Part shown: positions 35,192-43,783 of the stretch, in pieces
Position numbering within the stretch: the first letter of the stretch is position 1
Layout of the letters: each line of letters opens with the position of its first letter
Origin: Bacillota bacterium
Lineage (GTDB): Bacteria > Bacillota > Clostridia > DSM-8532
Direction: 5' to 3'
Assembly: GCA_023411795.1 (NCBI GenBank)
Contig: JAEYOK010000016.1
Coordinates: 1 to 64,000 of the forward strand
DNA length: 64,000 bases
The notes under the pieces: model-generated
Seen by the model: only the letters and a program-made list of their open reading frames with translations
Databases searched by the model: none
What the model was told of the DNA's origin: nothing
Program-made: the position numbers and the translations under genes

Positions 35192-35433
35192 ATCTTATCA
35201 CTCCTGTAAAAAGTATTGACCACCAATGCATGACCCCAATTATAGATTGATTTATTCTGCATAATCCCTTTGGCTTTTTCAGTGCAATCAATCACTTATC
35301 TCTTTATATTATAAAAAAGACCGTATAAGAGCGCAAATTAAAATTAGGTTACGTACGCTCTTTATTATTTCTTATTTCCTATAAATGTATACCTAATTAA
35401 ATAAGTTGAACAAATAAATAGAATTCAACCTAT
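35192..35433. other. Gap between alr and mazF, no antitoxin gene seen
   Basis: This A/T-rich 242-base gap would normally hold an EndoAI/MazE-type antitoxin gene. I see no reading frame of useful length on the minus strand, only an imperfect pairing of AAGAGCG with CGCTCTT around 35327-35353 (possible weak end signal of alr). Confidence 0.6.
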
Positions 35434-36603
35434 CTATATTAAATAATTTAAAACATTTACAATTGCGCCATTTTTGAAGTATACTCGCGGAACTCGTTTA
35501 CCAATTATACATACAATTTCGTAGGGTATTGTTCCTATATGCCCGGCAAGCTCCTGAGCAGTAATCTCGTTGTTACCCTGTCTGCCAAGTAAAACCACTT
35601 CGTCCCCGATAGCTATTTCACCGCTAATTTCGGTTACATCAATCATACACTGATCCATGCATATGGAGCCTACCACAGGAGCAAACTGTCCGTTTACCAA
35701 TACTCTGCTCTTTCCTGTAAATAGTCTGGAATAGCCGTCAGCATAACCCACAGGAATTGTAGCAATAAGACTTTTTTGACCTGTATAAAATTTTCTGCCG
35801 TAACTTATTGGAGTTTCGGCTTCCACCCACTTGACCATAGTAATACTGGATTTAAGCGTCATGGCAGGCTTTAAATCCGCTATTTCTTTGTTGACCTCCT
35901 CGGAGGGATATATCCCGTAAAGGATAATACCGGGCCTTACCATTTCCATAGAAAACTCCGGATATTGTAAAATTCCCGCGCTATTAGAAATATGACGTAT
36001 AGGTATTAGAATTCCGATTCTATTCAACTCATTTATTATGCTCTCAAAGAGTGCCATTTGATGCATTGTATAGCTACTGTCCTTTTCATCGGCGGTGGCA
36101 AAATGGCTAAAAATACCTTCCACAATTATTCCGGGCAGTTTTTGAATTTCAACAACTGCTTTAACAGCGCTATAACCCGGCTGGAATCCTACTCTCGTCA
36201 TACCCGTATCAATTTTTATATGTACCCTTGCCTTTACTCCCTGACGAACTGCTTCATCAGACAGAGCCTTTGCTATATCATGGCTATATACTGTCTGGGT
36301 TACATTATATTTTATAAGCTCGTCTATTCTTTGTGGATTGGTATGGCTTAAAACCAGAATAGGTATGTCTATACCAATTTTTCTTAACTGAATTGCCTCA
36401 TCCAGCATAGATACCGCAAGGCGTGATGCCCCATTTTCAATAATTGTATTGACTGTTTCAAGAACTCCATGTCCGTAGGCGTCAGCTTTAACCACTGCCA
36501 TTATTTCAGTGCGTTTTCCGACGAGCCTTTGAATTTCCTTCACATTATGTGCAATATTATCAAGATTTATTTCAGCCCATGTACGTGTAAATTTATATTC
36601 CAT
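35434..36603 (-). CDS. alr: Alanine racemase
   Basis: PLP enzyme converting L-alanine to D-alanine for peptidoglycan. 389 aa, family length. The PLP Lys is K39 in IMAVVKADAYGHG; the second catalytic residue is the Tyr in PISYGRKFY (about residue 266); the C-terminal beta domain shows GSICMDQCMIDVTEISGEIA. It lies 62 bases after nnr and upstream of mazF, the usual order in this group. The first residues MEYKFTRTWAEINLDNIAHN match the family N-terminus. Confidence 0.95.
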   Translation of the reverse strand: MEYKFTRTWAEINLDNIAHNVKEIQRLVGKRTEIMAVVKADAYGHGVLETVNTIIENGASRLAVSMLDEAIQLRKIGIDIPILVLSHTNPQRIDELIKYNVTQTVYSHDIAKALSDEAVRQGVKARVHIKIDTGMTRVGFQPGYSAVKAVVEIQKLPGIIVEGIFSHFATADEKDSSYTMHQMALFESIINELNRIGILIPIRHISNSAGILQYPEFSMEMVRPGIILYGIYPSEEVNKEIADLKPAMTLKSSITMVKWVEAETPISYGRKFYTGQKSLIATIPVGYADGYSRLFTGKSRVLVNGQFAPVVGSICMDQCMIDVTEISGEIAIGDEVVLLGRQGNNEITAQELAGHIGTIPYEIVCIIGKRVPRVYFKNGAIVNVLNYLI

Positions 36604-36665
36604 AATTGTCTCCTAACCTCAGCAAAGAATCATAACGGGAGTCTAATGGTCTCCCATGAAATTGA

Positions 36666-38198
36666 CTAAGAGAGAATGTGATCAATGGCTTTGGAAATAT
36701 TATTTGCTATATCAGAAGCCATTACTCCTGCCGCTCCAATATCCGCGGTAGCTAAATCACCTGCCAGGCCATGAATATAAGCACCTGCTACTGCAGCTTC
36801 ATAGGGAGGTAGGCCCTGGCCCAAAAGTGATGTAATAACCCCTGCAAGGACATCTCCGGCACCGGCTGTTGCCATCCCCTGATTGCCTGTGGGGTTAATA
36901 GCCGTTCTCCCATCATTCGCTGCGATAACTGTTCCGGCTCCTTTAAGAACCACCGTTAAACCAAATTCATCTGCAAAGTTCTTAGCTATACCGATTCTGT
37001 CGCTTTGTATCCCGGCTGTAGTCATGTCGGTAAGTCGTGCCATTTCGGCAGGGTGTGGTGTAATAATAGCCTCACAGCGAAGCTTATCCATCAATAATTT
37101 ATTGTTTGACATAAGATTTAAAGCATCAGCATCCAGCACCATTGGCTTATTACAATTCTCAATAATTGTTTCCAGAAGCTGCATAGTTCGTTCAGTTTGC
37201 GATAATCCGGGGCCAACTAAAACTGCATCTGCTTCTTTTATTAATTTTATAATCAGGTCATGGATTTCATTAGTCTGTTCGGGCAGACAAGTAAAAACTG
37301 CTTCGGGCAGCATAACAGTTAACGGATCTATACAAGCATTAGGAACAGCCAGCCTGACTAGACCTGTTCCGGTTCTGTATGCTGATAAAGCGCTTAAATA
37401 CGCAGCTCCTGTCATACCTTGGGAACCTGCAATAATCAGTAGTCTTCCAAATGTACCCTTATGGCTTACAATGGGTCTTATTGGAATCATACCCTTAATA
37501 TCATTTTTCTCCATTAACTCGGGGGTGTCCATATTCTCGGCTAAAGCATATGGAATACCAATATCAGCCACAGAAAGTTCACCTATATACGCGGCTCCTG
37601 GCTGTTGGACCATTCCTACTTTAGGAAGATGGAAGGTAACTGTGGCATCGGCATTAATACAATTACCCCTAACCTTTCCTGTGAGACCATCCACACCTGA
37701 AGCTATGTCAATGGAAAGGATCAGAGGAGAGTAATTATTTATAATATCAATAGTTTCAGACAGTAATCCATCAACATCACGATTAATGCCTGTGCCTAAT
37801 AGTCCATCAATAACCAGATCGCTCTCGCTACAGGATTTTTTAAGCCTTTCCAGACTTTCAGCACCGGTTATTACCCGAATATTCATCCCTAGATTTATTA
37901 AAATTTGGCCATTGGTCAGAGCATCACCGGTAAGGTTATCAATGTCTGTCATAGAAAAAATTGAAACAGCATAACCCATTGACAAAAGATGACGTGTGAT
38001 TGCAAAAGCATCTCCGCCATTATTGCCTATACCGGCTACGACCGTTACACTTGGCTCCTTTTTATCTCCTATCATGCTAGAAGCCTTCATGACTGTTTGA
38101 ATGGCAGCGTTCTCCATTAAAACAATACCGGGAATACCAACATTAGTTATAGCTAATTCATCAATCGTTTTCATCTGCCGAGGTGTCAACAGTTTCAT
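36666..38198 (-). CDS. nnr: Bifunctional NAD(P)H-hydrate epimerase / ADP-dependent dehydratase
   Basis: A 510-aa repair enzyme for hydrated NAD(P)H. The N-terminal epimerase (YjeF_N, about 1-215) has MENAAIQTVMKASSMIG, VVAGIGNNGGDAFAITRHL and DGLLGTGINRDV; the C-terminal dehydratase (about 230-505) has SHKGTFGRLLIIAGSQGMTG, VLDADALNLMSN, ITPHPAEMARL and the ATP site GMATAGAGDVLAGVI. GGAGGGG seven bases before the ATG supports the start, which overlaps the preceding coiled-coil gene by 38 bases (coupled translation). Confidence 0.95.
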   Translation of the reverse strand: MKLLTPRQMKTIDELAITNVGIPGIVLMENAAIQTVMKASSMIGDKKEPSVTVVAGIGNNGGDAFAITRHLLSMGYAVSIFSMTDIDNLTGDALTNGQILINLGMNIRVITGAESLERLKKSCSESDLVIDGLLGTGINRDVDGLLSETIDIINNYSPLILSIDIASGVDGLTGKVRGNCINADATVTFHLPKVGMVQQPGAAYIGELSVADIGIPYALAENMDTPELMEKNDIKGMIPIRPIVSHKGTFGRLLIIAGSQGMTGAAYLSALSAYRTGTGLVRLAVPNACIDPLTVMLPEAVFTCLPEQTNEIHDLIIKLIKEADAVLVGPGLSQTERTMQLLETIIENCNKPMVLDADALNLMSNNKLLMDKLRCEAIITPHPAEMARLTDMTTAGIQSDRIGIAKNFADEFGLTVVLKGAGTVIAANDGRTAINPTGNQGMATAGAGDVLAGVITSLLGQGLPPYEAAVAGAYIHGLAGDLATADIGAAGVMASDIANNISKAIDHILS

Positions 38199-38871
38199 CT
38201 TTTAACCCCTCCAATTTGTATACTGCTTCAAATTCTTTAACCGGATCGGTTCCAATAAGTTCGGTAAGATCTATTGCATAATTTGTCCAATCTACCGATA
38301 TGTTCTCTAATTCTTCTTCAAGAGCTTTCTTTTTTTGCTCAAGCTCTTCAAGTTCATCTTTTATTTCAAGTGCTCTTTGGTTTTTATTCTTTAAAGTTGA
38401 AAATATGTAGTTAATTGAGTTGTTTAGAAGCTCCACGTTTGCTTGCCTCAACTTATCCTGAAGCTTTTCAATATCTCCCATAACATTATCAATTCGTTTA
38501 TTTATCTTCTCTATTTCTTTTTTGCATTCCTTGAGTCTAAGTTTAGCCTCATTATTGTCATTCTCAAAAGCTTCCTTTGTAAGACTCATAATCTCATTCA
38601 TGCATTTTCGTTTTTGAGGCTCCAAATTATCCTGCTCTTGCCGTAGCATAGCCTCTTCCTTAATCAGCTCGTTCATTTCCTTTTCTGCTTTTTCTATTTC
38701 GGGTGTCATCTTTATTGCAACAAAAAGCTTCGTCCATCTTTCGTCAATCGAAAGACGAGTTATATCGTTTTTCCTCAAAATAGAGGTGTCAAATACCACA
38801 TTCACATTTTTCTCTTCGCCCTGTTCCATCGGCATCGTTTCAACTGCAGGTTTCCTTTTGAATAGTCGCAT
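38161..38871 (-). CDS. Coiled-coil cytosolic protein of unknown function
   Basis: A 236-aa highly charged protein, almost entirely predicted helical. Heptad-rich segments occupy about residues 55-115 and 120-205 (for example EKAEKEMNELIKEEAMLRQE and ELEQKKKALEEELENISVDW). No transmembrane segment or enzyme motif is seen. GAGGTG lies nine bases ahead of the ATG at 38871; a GTG at 38883 is less likely because it overlaps that RBS. It overlaps nnr by 38 bases. A possible -10 (TATACT, 38945-38950 on the minus strand) lies upstream. A scaffold or filament-type role is possible. Confidence 0.7.
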   Translation of the reverse strand: MRLFKRKPAVETMPMEQGEEKNVNVVFDTSILRKNDITRLSIDERWTKLFVAIKMTPEIEKAEKEMNELIKEEAMLRQEQDNLEPQKRKCMNEIMSLTKEAFENDNNEAKLRLKECKKEIEKINKRIDNVMGDIEKLQDKLRQANVELLNNSINYIFSTLKNKNQRALEIKDELEELEQKKKALEEELENISVDWTNYAIDLTELIGTDPVKEFEAVYKLEGLKDETVDTSADEND

Positions 38872-39020
38872 ATTTTCAACCACCTCATCAATAATAAAAA
38901 TAAACCGATTATTAAAAACTATGCCTTCTAAATTCTACATATCTTTAGTATAACATAGCAGAGAATAAATAACTTATTGATTCTGTCCCTGCTAATTTAA
39001 TAATATAAACAGCGGGTATG

Positions 39021-39049
39021 TTGTCAATGATTTTAAAAGCTGAGATAAT
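39021..39049 (+). promoter_or_regulatory. Probable promoter of vanW-type gene
   Basis: TTGTCA (39021-39026), 17-base spacer, GATAAT (39044-39049), 45 bases ahead of the ATG at 39094. Confidence 0.5.
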
Positions 39050-39093
39050 GATATTAGGTTATCGAAACAAATAAGATTATTTAGGTGTGCACT

Positions 39094-40722
39094 ATGAACA
39101 ACGACCAACTTGAAAAAACCCCCTCGTCCCTCAACGGAAAAAAACATATACTAATCTTTGTATCGGCATTTTCTATTCTTTTTGTTTTGCTTGCCCTAGC
39201 TTACTTAACTATTCTATTAAACTCGAATACCATATATAAAGGCGTGCAAATCAGGGGTACATCTGTTGATGGTTTCACGAAAGAAGAGCTTTCGGCTTAT
39301 CTTGAAGACGAACTGGCCTCATTATTTGTTGATTTTTACGTTAATCTAGATGACCCCCAGGCAGCTAGGACCATCAAGGTTTCGGATATGGGTTTAAAAA
39401 TTGATATAGAAGCCATGGTACAGAGTGCTTACTCGTTAGGAAGAAAAGGTAATCTCCTTGACAGGCTGGTTAATATTGCTAAGATCCGAAGTTCACCTGT
39501 TTCCATCGATTATGTTATAGACACTGAAACCGAAGATTTCAATAATTTACTGGACGAAATATGTGATGATGTTTATAGAGAAATCATACCAACTAATATC
39601 GTTATTATGGAAGATGAGGTTATACTATGTACCGGTATACCGGGACAACAGGCTGATAGAAATCTACTTAAGGAAGTAATCATCAGCAGAATAACGACCT
39701 TTGACCCCTCCCCCCTCACCATACCAATTATCAAAATACCACCTCCACCTCTTGATATTGAAACTGCTTTATCCACACTAAATAGGGAACCGATTAATGC
39801 GGAATTTGTAAAAACGACCAGAACTACTTATGAAATAAAGCCTCATCAAATGGGTTTGAAACTGGATCGCGGAAAGCTTATGGAAATCATATCCTATATA
39901 GAAAGCCGCGAAAACAAAGAATATGAAGAAATCATCATGCCTGTTGAATTTATCGCGCCTGAGATAACAGAGGGCGAACTTAAAGCGCAGCTTTTCAGAG
40001 ATACTCTTTCATCATATACGACTCATTTTAACACTAACAATCAAAACAATTATAATAGAAGTATCAATATCGGTCTTGCTGCAGAAAGTATTGACGGCAC
40101 CTTGCTTTTACCAGGGGAAGTCTTCTCCTTCAATGAGGTGGTTGGCCCCCGTACAGCCAATAAAGGATATAGAACAGCCCATATTTATGTTGCAGGCAAG
40201 ATTACAGACGGTACCGGAGGCGGTGTTTGTCAGGTATCCACAACCTTATATAACGCAGTTTTAAGAGCAAACCTTGAAGTTACCGAAAGACATAACCACA
40301 TGTTTACTGTGGGTTATGTCCCCTTAGGTCACGATGCGGCTGTTTCATACGGATATGCCGATTTGGTGTTTAAAAATACGACACCTTATCCCCTTCGTAT
40401 AAACGCAACGGTGTCCTCTGATAATTATCTCACATTTAGAATAAGCTCTACCAATGATTACCCGGATCAAAAGGTTAAGCTGGCCACCAAGACTATCAGT
40501 ACTACACCCATATCCGTCCAATACATAGATGATAATACCCTGCCTCAGGGAACCTTTATAGTTGATGAAAACGGATTGGAAGGTTATATTGTCGATACAT
40601 ATATCAGAATTTATAGCGGAGAAGTTCTGATAAAGGAAGAAAAGCTTCACAGAAGCGTGTATCAGATGTACCCCAGAAAAATTAAACGGGGAACAGCGCT
40701 TGCATTTGAAATAATAGAATGA
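39094..40722 (+). CDS. VanW-family membrane-anchored wall protein
   Basis: A 542-aa protein with one N-terminal transmembrane helix (about 18-42) and an extracytoplasmic region. Two PG_binding_4-type units (about 50-270) precede the VanW domain (about 325-450: GTLLLPGEVFSFNEVVGPRT, GGGVCQVSTTLYNAVLRANL, HDAAVSYGYADLVF). A G5-like beta segment follows near the C-terminus. AGGTG six bases before the ATG at 39094 is preferred to a GTG at 39085. VanW proteins occur widely in clostridia; biochemical role unclear, probably in wall handling rather than vancomycin resistance. Confidence 0.88.
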   Translation: MNNDQLEKTPSSLNGKKHILIFVSAFSILFVLLALAYLTILLNSNTIYKGVQIRGTSVDGFTKEELSAYLEDELASLFVDFYVNLDDPQAARTIKVSDMGLKIDIEAMVQSAYSLGRKGNLLDRLVNIAKIRSSPVSIDYVIDTETEDFNNLLDEICDDVYREIIPTNIVIMEDEVILCTGIPGQQADRNLLKEVIISRITTFDPSPLTIPIIKIPPPPLDIETALSTLNREPINAEFVKTTRTTYEIKPHQMGLKLDRGKLMEIISYIESRENKEYEEIIMPVEFIAPEITEGELKAQLFRDTLSSYTTHFNTNNQNNYNRSINIGLAAESIDGTLLLPGEVFSFNEVVGPRTANKGYRTAHIYVAGKITDGTGGGVCQVSTTLYNAVLRANLEVTERHNHMFTVGYVPLGHDAAVSYGYADLVFKNTTPYPLRINATVSSDNYLTFRISSTNDYPDQKVKLATKTISTTPISVQYIDDNTLPQGTFIVDENGLEGYIVDTYIRIYSGEVLIKEEKLHRSVYQMYPRKIKRGTALAFEIIE

Positions 40723-40737
40723 TTAAGAGGTCTGGTT

Positions 40738-41679
40738 ATGAGAGAATTTCAAGTATCCCCTCCTTATGAGAATAAACGTGTTGATGCCTTTCTTTTTGAT
40801 ATGATTCCAAACACGAACTCCTCGGTTATTTTCAAAGCATTTCGTAAAAGAAATGTTAAGGTAAATAATAAACGGGTTAAGGAATCATTCCTGCTTTCAC
40901 CGGGAGACATTGTTCAGTTATATGTCCCGGAAGAGTATTTTTCTAAAGAAAGCTCTATTGAGTCATCAGAAACAGCTAATCCGGAAATTATCTACGAGGA
41001 TGATTATATTCTCTTAGCTTCAAAACCCCAGGGAATGCCCGTTCACCAGGATAAGAATGAGGATATTCAGATTTTTGACCAGTGGATACGTACGTTCGCT
41101 ACAAGCCGTGATGAGAATACTTATGAGCAAGGCTTCCCCGCTCTATGCCACCGCATTGACAGGAATACAGGAGGTCTTGTCCTTTTTGCCAAGGACTCCA
41201 AAACCCTTGCCATTTTAGAGGACAAGTTTAAAAACCGTGAAATAAGAAAAATATATCATTGCCTTGTCTACGGAGTACCTTTAAAGAAAGCAGAAGAGCT
41301 CCATGGATATCTCAGGAAGGATAGTAATAACAGTAGGGTTTTTGTTTATGATAGACCTTTAAAGGGCACAGAGCAAATAATAACCCGTTACAGCCTTCTA
41401 AAGGATTTTGGTGAATACTCTCTTCTTGAGGTGGAGCTAGTCACTGGCAAGACCCACCAAATCAGGGCACATTTGGCCTTTATCGGGCACCCCCTGTTAG
41501 GTGATGGGAAATACGGCATTAATTCTGTTAACAGAGCCTTCAAACTCAAATGGCAGGCTCTCTGGGCATATGAGATGAGCTTTTTGTTTACATCGCCCTC
41601 AGGCCATCTTTCATACCTCAACGGTAAGACTGTAAAGCTTCATGAAATCAAGTGGGAAACATCGCTTCGCCTTGAATAA
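40738..41679 (+). CDS. RluA-family pseudouridine synthase
   Basis: A 313-aa RNA-modifying enzyme. An S4 RNA-binding domain (about 12-60: KRVDAFLFDMIPNTNS, SPGDIVQLYVP) precedes the catalytic domain with the nucleophile Asp141 in CHRIDRNTGGLVLFAKD and the strand GKTHQIRAHLAFIGHPLLGD. It isomerises uridine in tRNA or rRNA. The gene starts 15 bases after the VanW-family gene, so the two are probably co-transcribed. Which uridine it modifies cannot be told from the sequence. Confidence 0.93.
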   Translation: MREFQVSPPYENKRVDAFLFDMIPNTNSSVIFKAFRKRNVKVNNKRVKESFLLSPGDIVQLYVPEEYFSKESSIESSETANPEIIYEDDYILLASKPQGMPVHQDKNEDIQIFDQWIRTFATSRDENTYEQGFPALCHRIDRNTGGLVLFAKDSKTLAILEDKFKNREIRKIYHCLVYGVPLKKAEELHGYLRKDSNNSRVFVYDRPLKGTEQIITRYSLLKDFGEYSLLEVELVTGKTHQIRAHLAFIGHPLLGDGKYGINSVNRAFKLKWQALWAYEMSFLFTSPSGHLSYLNGKTVKLHEIKWETSLRLE

Positions 41680-41700
41680 TGACGTTTTTTACCGTATAAT
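41672..41700 (+). promoter_or_regulatory. Probable promoter of darA
   Basis: TTGAAT (41672-41677), 17-base spacer, TATAAT (41695-41700), overlapping the end of the RluA-family gene and 39 bases ahead of the darA ATG. Confidence 0.65.
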
Positions 41701-41738
41701 TAAGAAAGATACTAAGTTATTATTAGGAGGTCTTTCTT

Positions 41739-42068
41739 ATGAAGCTTCTTTTTGCTATTGTAAGTGATGAAGACAGCAGCATTCTTGCCGATAATCTAAA
41801 CCGTGATGGTTTTGGAACAACTAAACTCTGTTCCAGCGGTGGGTTTTTAAAAAGCGGCAATACAACCTTCCTAGTTGCTACCGATGATGATAAGGTTGAA
41901 CGTGCTCTTGGCATTATCCGGGATACATGTAAATCGAGACGCAGAATGATTGCTCCTGAAAAGCTCCCTGGCAGCTTTGGTTCCTTTAATATGGCTATGC
42001 CTATTGAGGTCAACGTTGGTGGCGCAACAGTATTTATCCTGAACATTGAACAATTTCTGAAACTTTAA
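41739..42068 (+). CDS. darA: Cyclic-di-AMP receptor DarA (PII-like PstA family)
   Basis: A 109-aa PII-like signalling protein that binds c-di-AMP as a trimer. The family N-terminus MKLLFAIVSDEDSSILADNL, the loop TTKLCSSGGFLKSGNTTFLV and the C-terminal GGATVFILNIEQF are all clear. AGGAGGTC lies ahead of the ATG. Its own promoter at 41672-41700 suggests independent expression. Downstream target unknown, as for most DarA proteins. Confidence 0.94.
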   Translation: MKLLFAIVSDEDSSILADNLNRDGFGTTKLCSSGGFLKSGNTTFLVATDDDKVERALGIIRDTCKSRRRMIAPEKLPGSFGSFNMAMPIEVNVGGATVFILNIEQFLKL

Positions 42069-42121
42069 TTTACTGCTACAGATGCGACAGAGGATGAATC
42101 TTCATGCTATGAGGTTATAAA

Positions 42122-43432
42122 ATGCCTTCTGAACAAAAAAGAATCACTGAAAAGGACTTAGAGAGAAACCGTTTACTGGTTATACTTGAAGGAGCTTCGG
42201 CCCGCACAATATTCAATTTGACCACCGGAGCATTTTTAGTTGGCCTGCTGAAATATATGGGGGCAAGCGATACTTTTTGCGGGTATGTAATTGCAATACC
42301 CGTTTTTGCTGCAATCATACAGGTTATTTCCCCTATCATTCTTGAAAGCCTGCAATTTAGGAAAACAATAATAATTATTGGTGCTATGATACACAGAGTC
42401 CTGCTCTCAGCCTTAGTTTTTGTTCCTTTTCTCCCTCTACCATCTAATACCAAGCTAATTATTGCAGCAATTGTACTTTTTATTTCAAACCTGGCCGTAT
42501 CCTTTGTTAACCCAGCAGTTTCTAACATGTATGTGAGTTTTGTGCCTCAGAATATTAGAGGAAAATATTTTGGCACAAGAGAATCATATCTTCTTCTTGC
42601 AGCGACTTTAGTAACCCTTGCGTTGGGAAAGATTCTTGACATTTTTACAGCGGCAGGCAACGAAGGTACAGGATACATAATTGTATACAGTTGTATTTTC
42701 TTATTTACTATTTTGAATTTTTCATCATTTGCATTGATGAAAGAGGTGCCATTAGTACATACCACCGAGCGGATTAAACTGTCCGAGATTTTTACGCTTC
42801 CACTAAAAAATAAGAAATTTACACGCTATTTTATTATGCTGATAATATGGAACTTCGCCATTCAAATAGCGAGTGCATATTTTTCTGTTTATTTAAAATC
42901 AGACCTATCCATGAGCTACACTGTTATTACATCGCTTTCCTTTGTAAATGCTGTAATATATATTCTGGCTGCCCGTATTTGGGGAAGATTTGCCGATAAG
43001 AGTGGCTGGTCAAAAACTACAATGATTACCATTGGTATTCTAAGCATCTGTCACTTAACTTGGTTTTTTGCATCTGAAGGAAGTCCAATTCTGATGTTAC
43101 TTCTTATTATCTGTCATGTAACAGGTGGAATAGCCTGGTCAGGTATTAACGTCGCTCTTTTTAATCTACAATTTGATTTCACCCCGGATGAAAAAAGAAC
43201 TGTTTACATAGGATTCAGTGCAGCTATCAGCGGTTTTATCGGATATATTTCAGCGGTTTTTGGAGCACAGCTTGTTGGTTTCTTTGGAGAAAGACTGGTG
43301 ATTATATTTGGTGCACCATACGATATAAAGCAAGTGCTATTCTTGACTTCATCTATATTGTTGATCGTATGCGCTACGTATATTGGTCTATTTATGCGTC
43401 CGCGTAAAAATAAAACATCTTTGGAGGTATAA
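42122..43432 (+). CDS. MFS transporter
   Basis: A 436-aa integral membrane protein with about 12 hydrophobic helices. The A-motif-like loop is degenerate (RIWGRFADKSGWSKTTMITI after helix 7-8). The first half begins with a polar cytosolic segment and TTGAFLVGLLKYMGASDTFC. Substrate unknown. It lies 53 bases after darA and three bases before the cupin gene, so the three may share a transcript. No drug-resistance signature stands out. Confidence 0.85.
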   Translation: MPSEQKRITEKDLERNRLLVILEGASARTIFNLTTGAFLVGLLKYMGASDTFCGYVIAIPVFAAIIQVISPIILESLQFRKTIIIIGAMIHRVLLSALVFVPFLPLPSNTKLIIAAIVLFISNLAVSFVNPAVSNMYVSFVPQNIRGKYFGTRESYLLLAATLVTLALGKILDIFTAAGNEGTGYIIVYSCIFLFTILNFSSFALMKEVPLVHTTERIKLSEIFTLPLKNKKFTRYFIMLIIWNFAIQIASAYFSVYLKSDLSMSYTVITSLSFVNAVIYILAARIWGRFADKSGWSKTTMITIGILSICHLTWFFASEGSPILMLLLIICHVTGGIAWSGINVALFNLQFDFTPDEKRTVYIGFSAAISGFIGYISAVFGAQLVGFFGERLVIIFGAPYDIKQVLFLTSSILLIVCATYIGLFMRPRKNKTSLEV

Positions 43433-43435
43433 GAA

Positions 43436-43783
43436 ATGATAAGAAGAAAATCCGATATGGTTACTAAATCCGTCGAAAAAATGCGCGATGGTGAAGGATT
43501 TACACAAATGATGTCCATTTTTTCGAATGAAGAGATGATGGGCAAATGCCGCCTGTTTAACGTAATCACACTGGAACCGGGTTGTTCCATAGGAACCCAT
43601 ATCCATGACCAGGAGGAAGAAATCTATTATATTTTAAGTGGTAAAGGGATTGTGGACGATAACGGCACAATGGTTAATGTTGGGCCTGGTGATGCCGTTA
43701 AAACAGGAAATGGTGAATTCCACTCCATTAAAAACGATGGAAATGAACCCTTGGTTTTTATGGCCGTTGTAATACTTTTCTAG
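43436..43783 (+). CDS. Small cupin-domain protein
   Basis: A 115-aa single-domain cupin. Metal-ligand motif GTHIHDQEEEIYYILSGKG (two His and Glu) and the second motif with His in GEFHSIKNDGNEPLVFMAV. TTGGAGG lies ahead of the ATG. It is three bases after the MFS gene and overlaps the end of the convergent kinase gene by four bases. Such proteins bind small ligands or act as isomerases/oxygenases; role here is unknown, perhaps linked to the transporter substrate. Confidence 0.85.
   Translation: MIRRKSDMVTKSVEKMRDGEGFTQMMSIFSNEEMMGKCRLFNVITLEPGCSIGTHIHDQEEEIYYILSGKGIVDDNGTMVNVGPGDAVKTGNGEFHSIKNDGNEPLVFMAVVILF

Noticed and set aside
35192..35433. Possible antitoxin gene between alr and mazF
   Set aside because: Frequent stops on the minus strand and no RBS or CopG-like motif; gap left as non-coding.
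36883..37734. A long open frame on the plus strand (283 codons) opposite nnr
   Set aside because: It lies wholly antisense to a clear nnr gene whose domains and RBS are intact; the translated product shows no family motif and no RBS precedes it.
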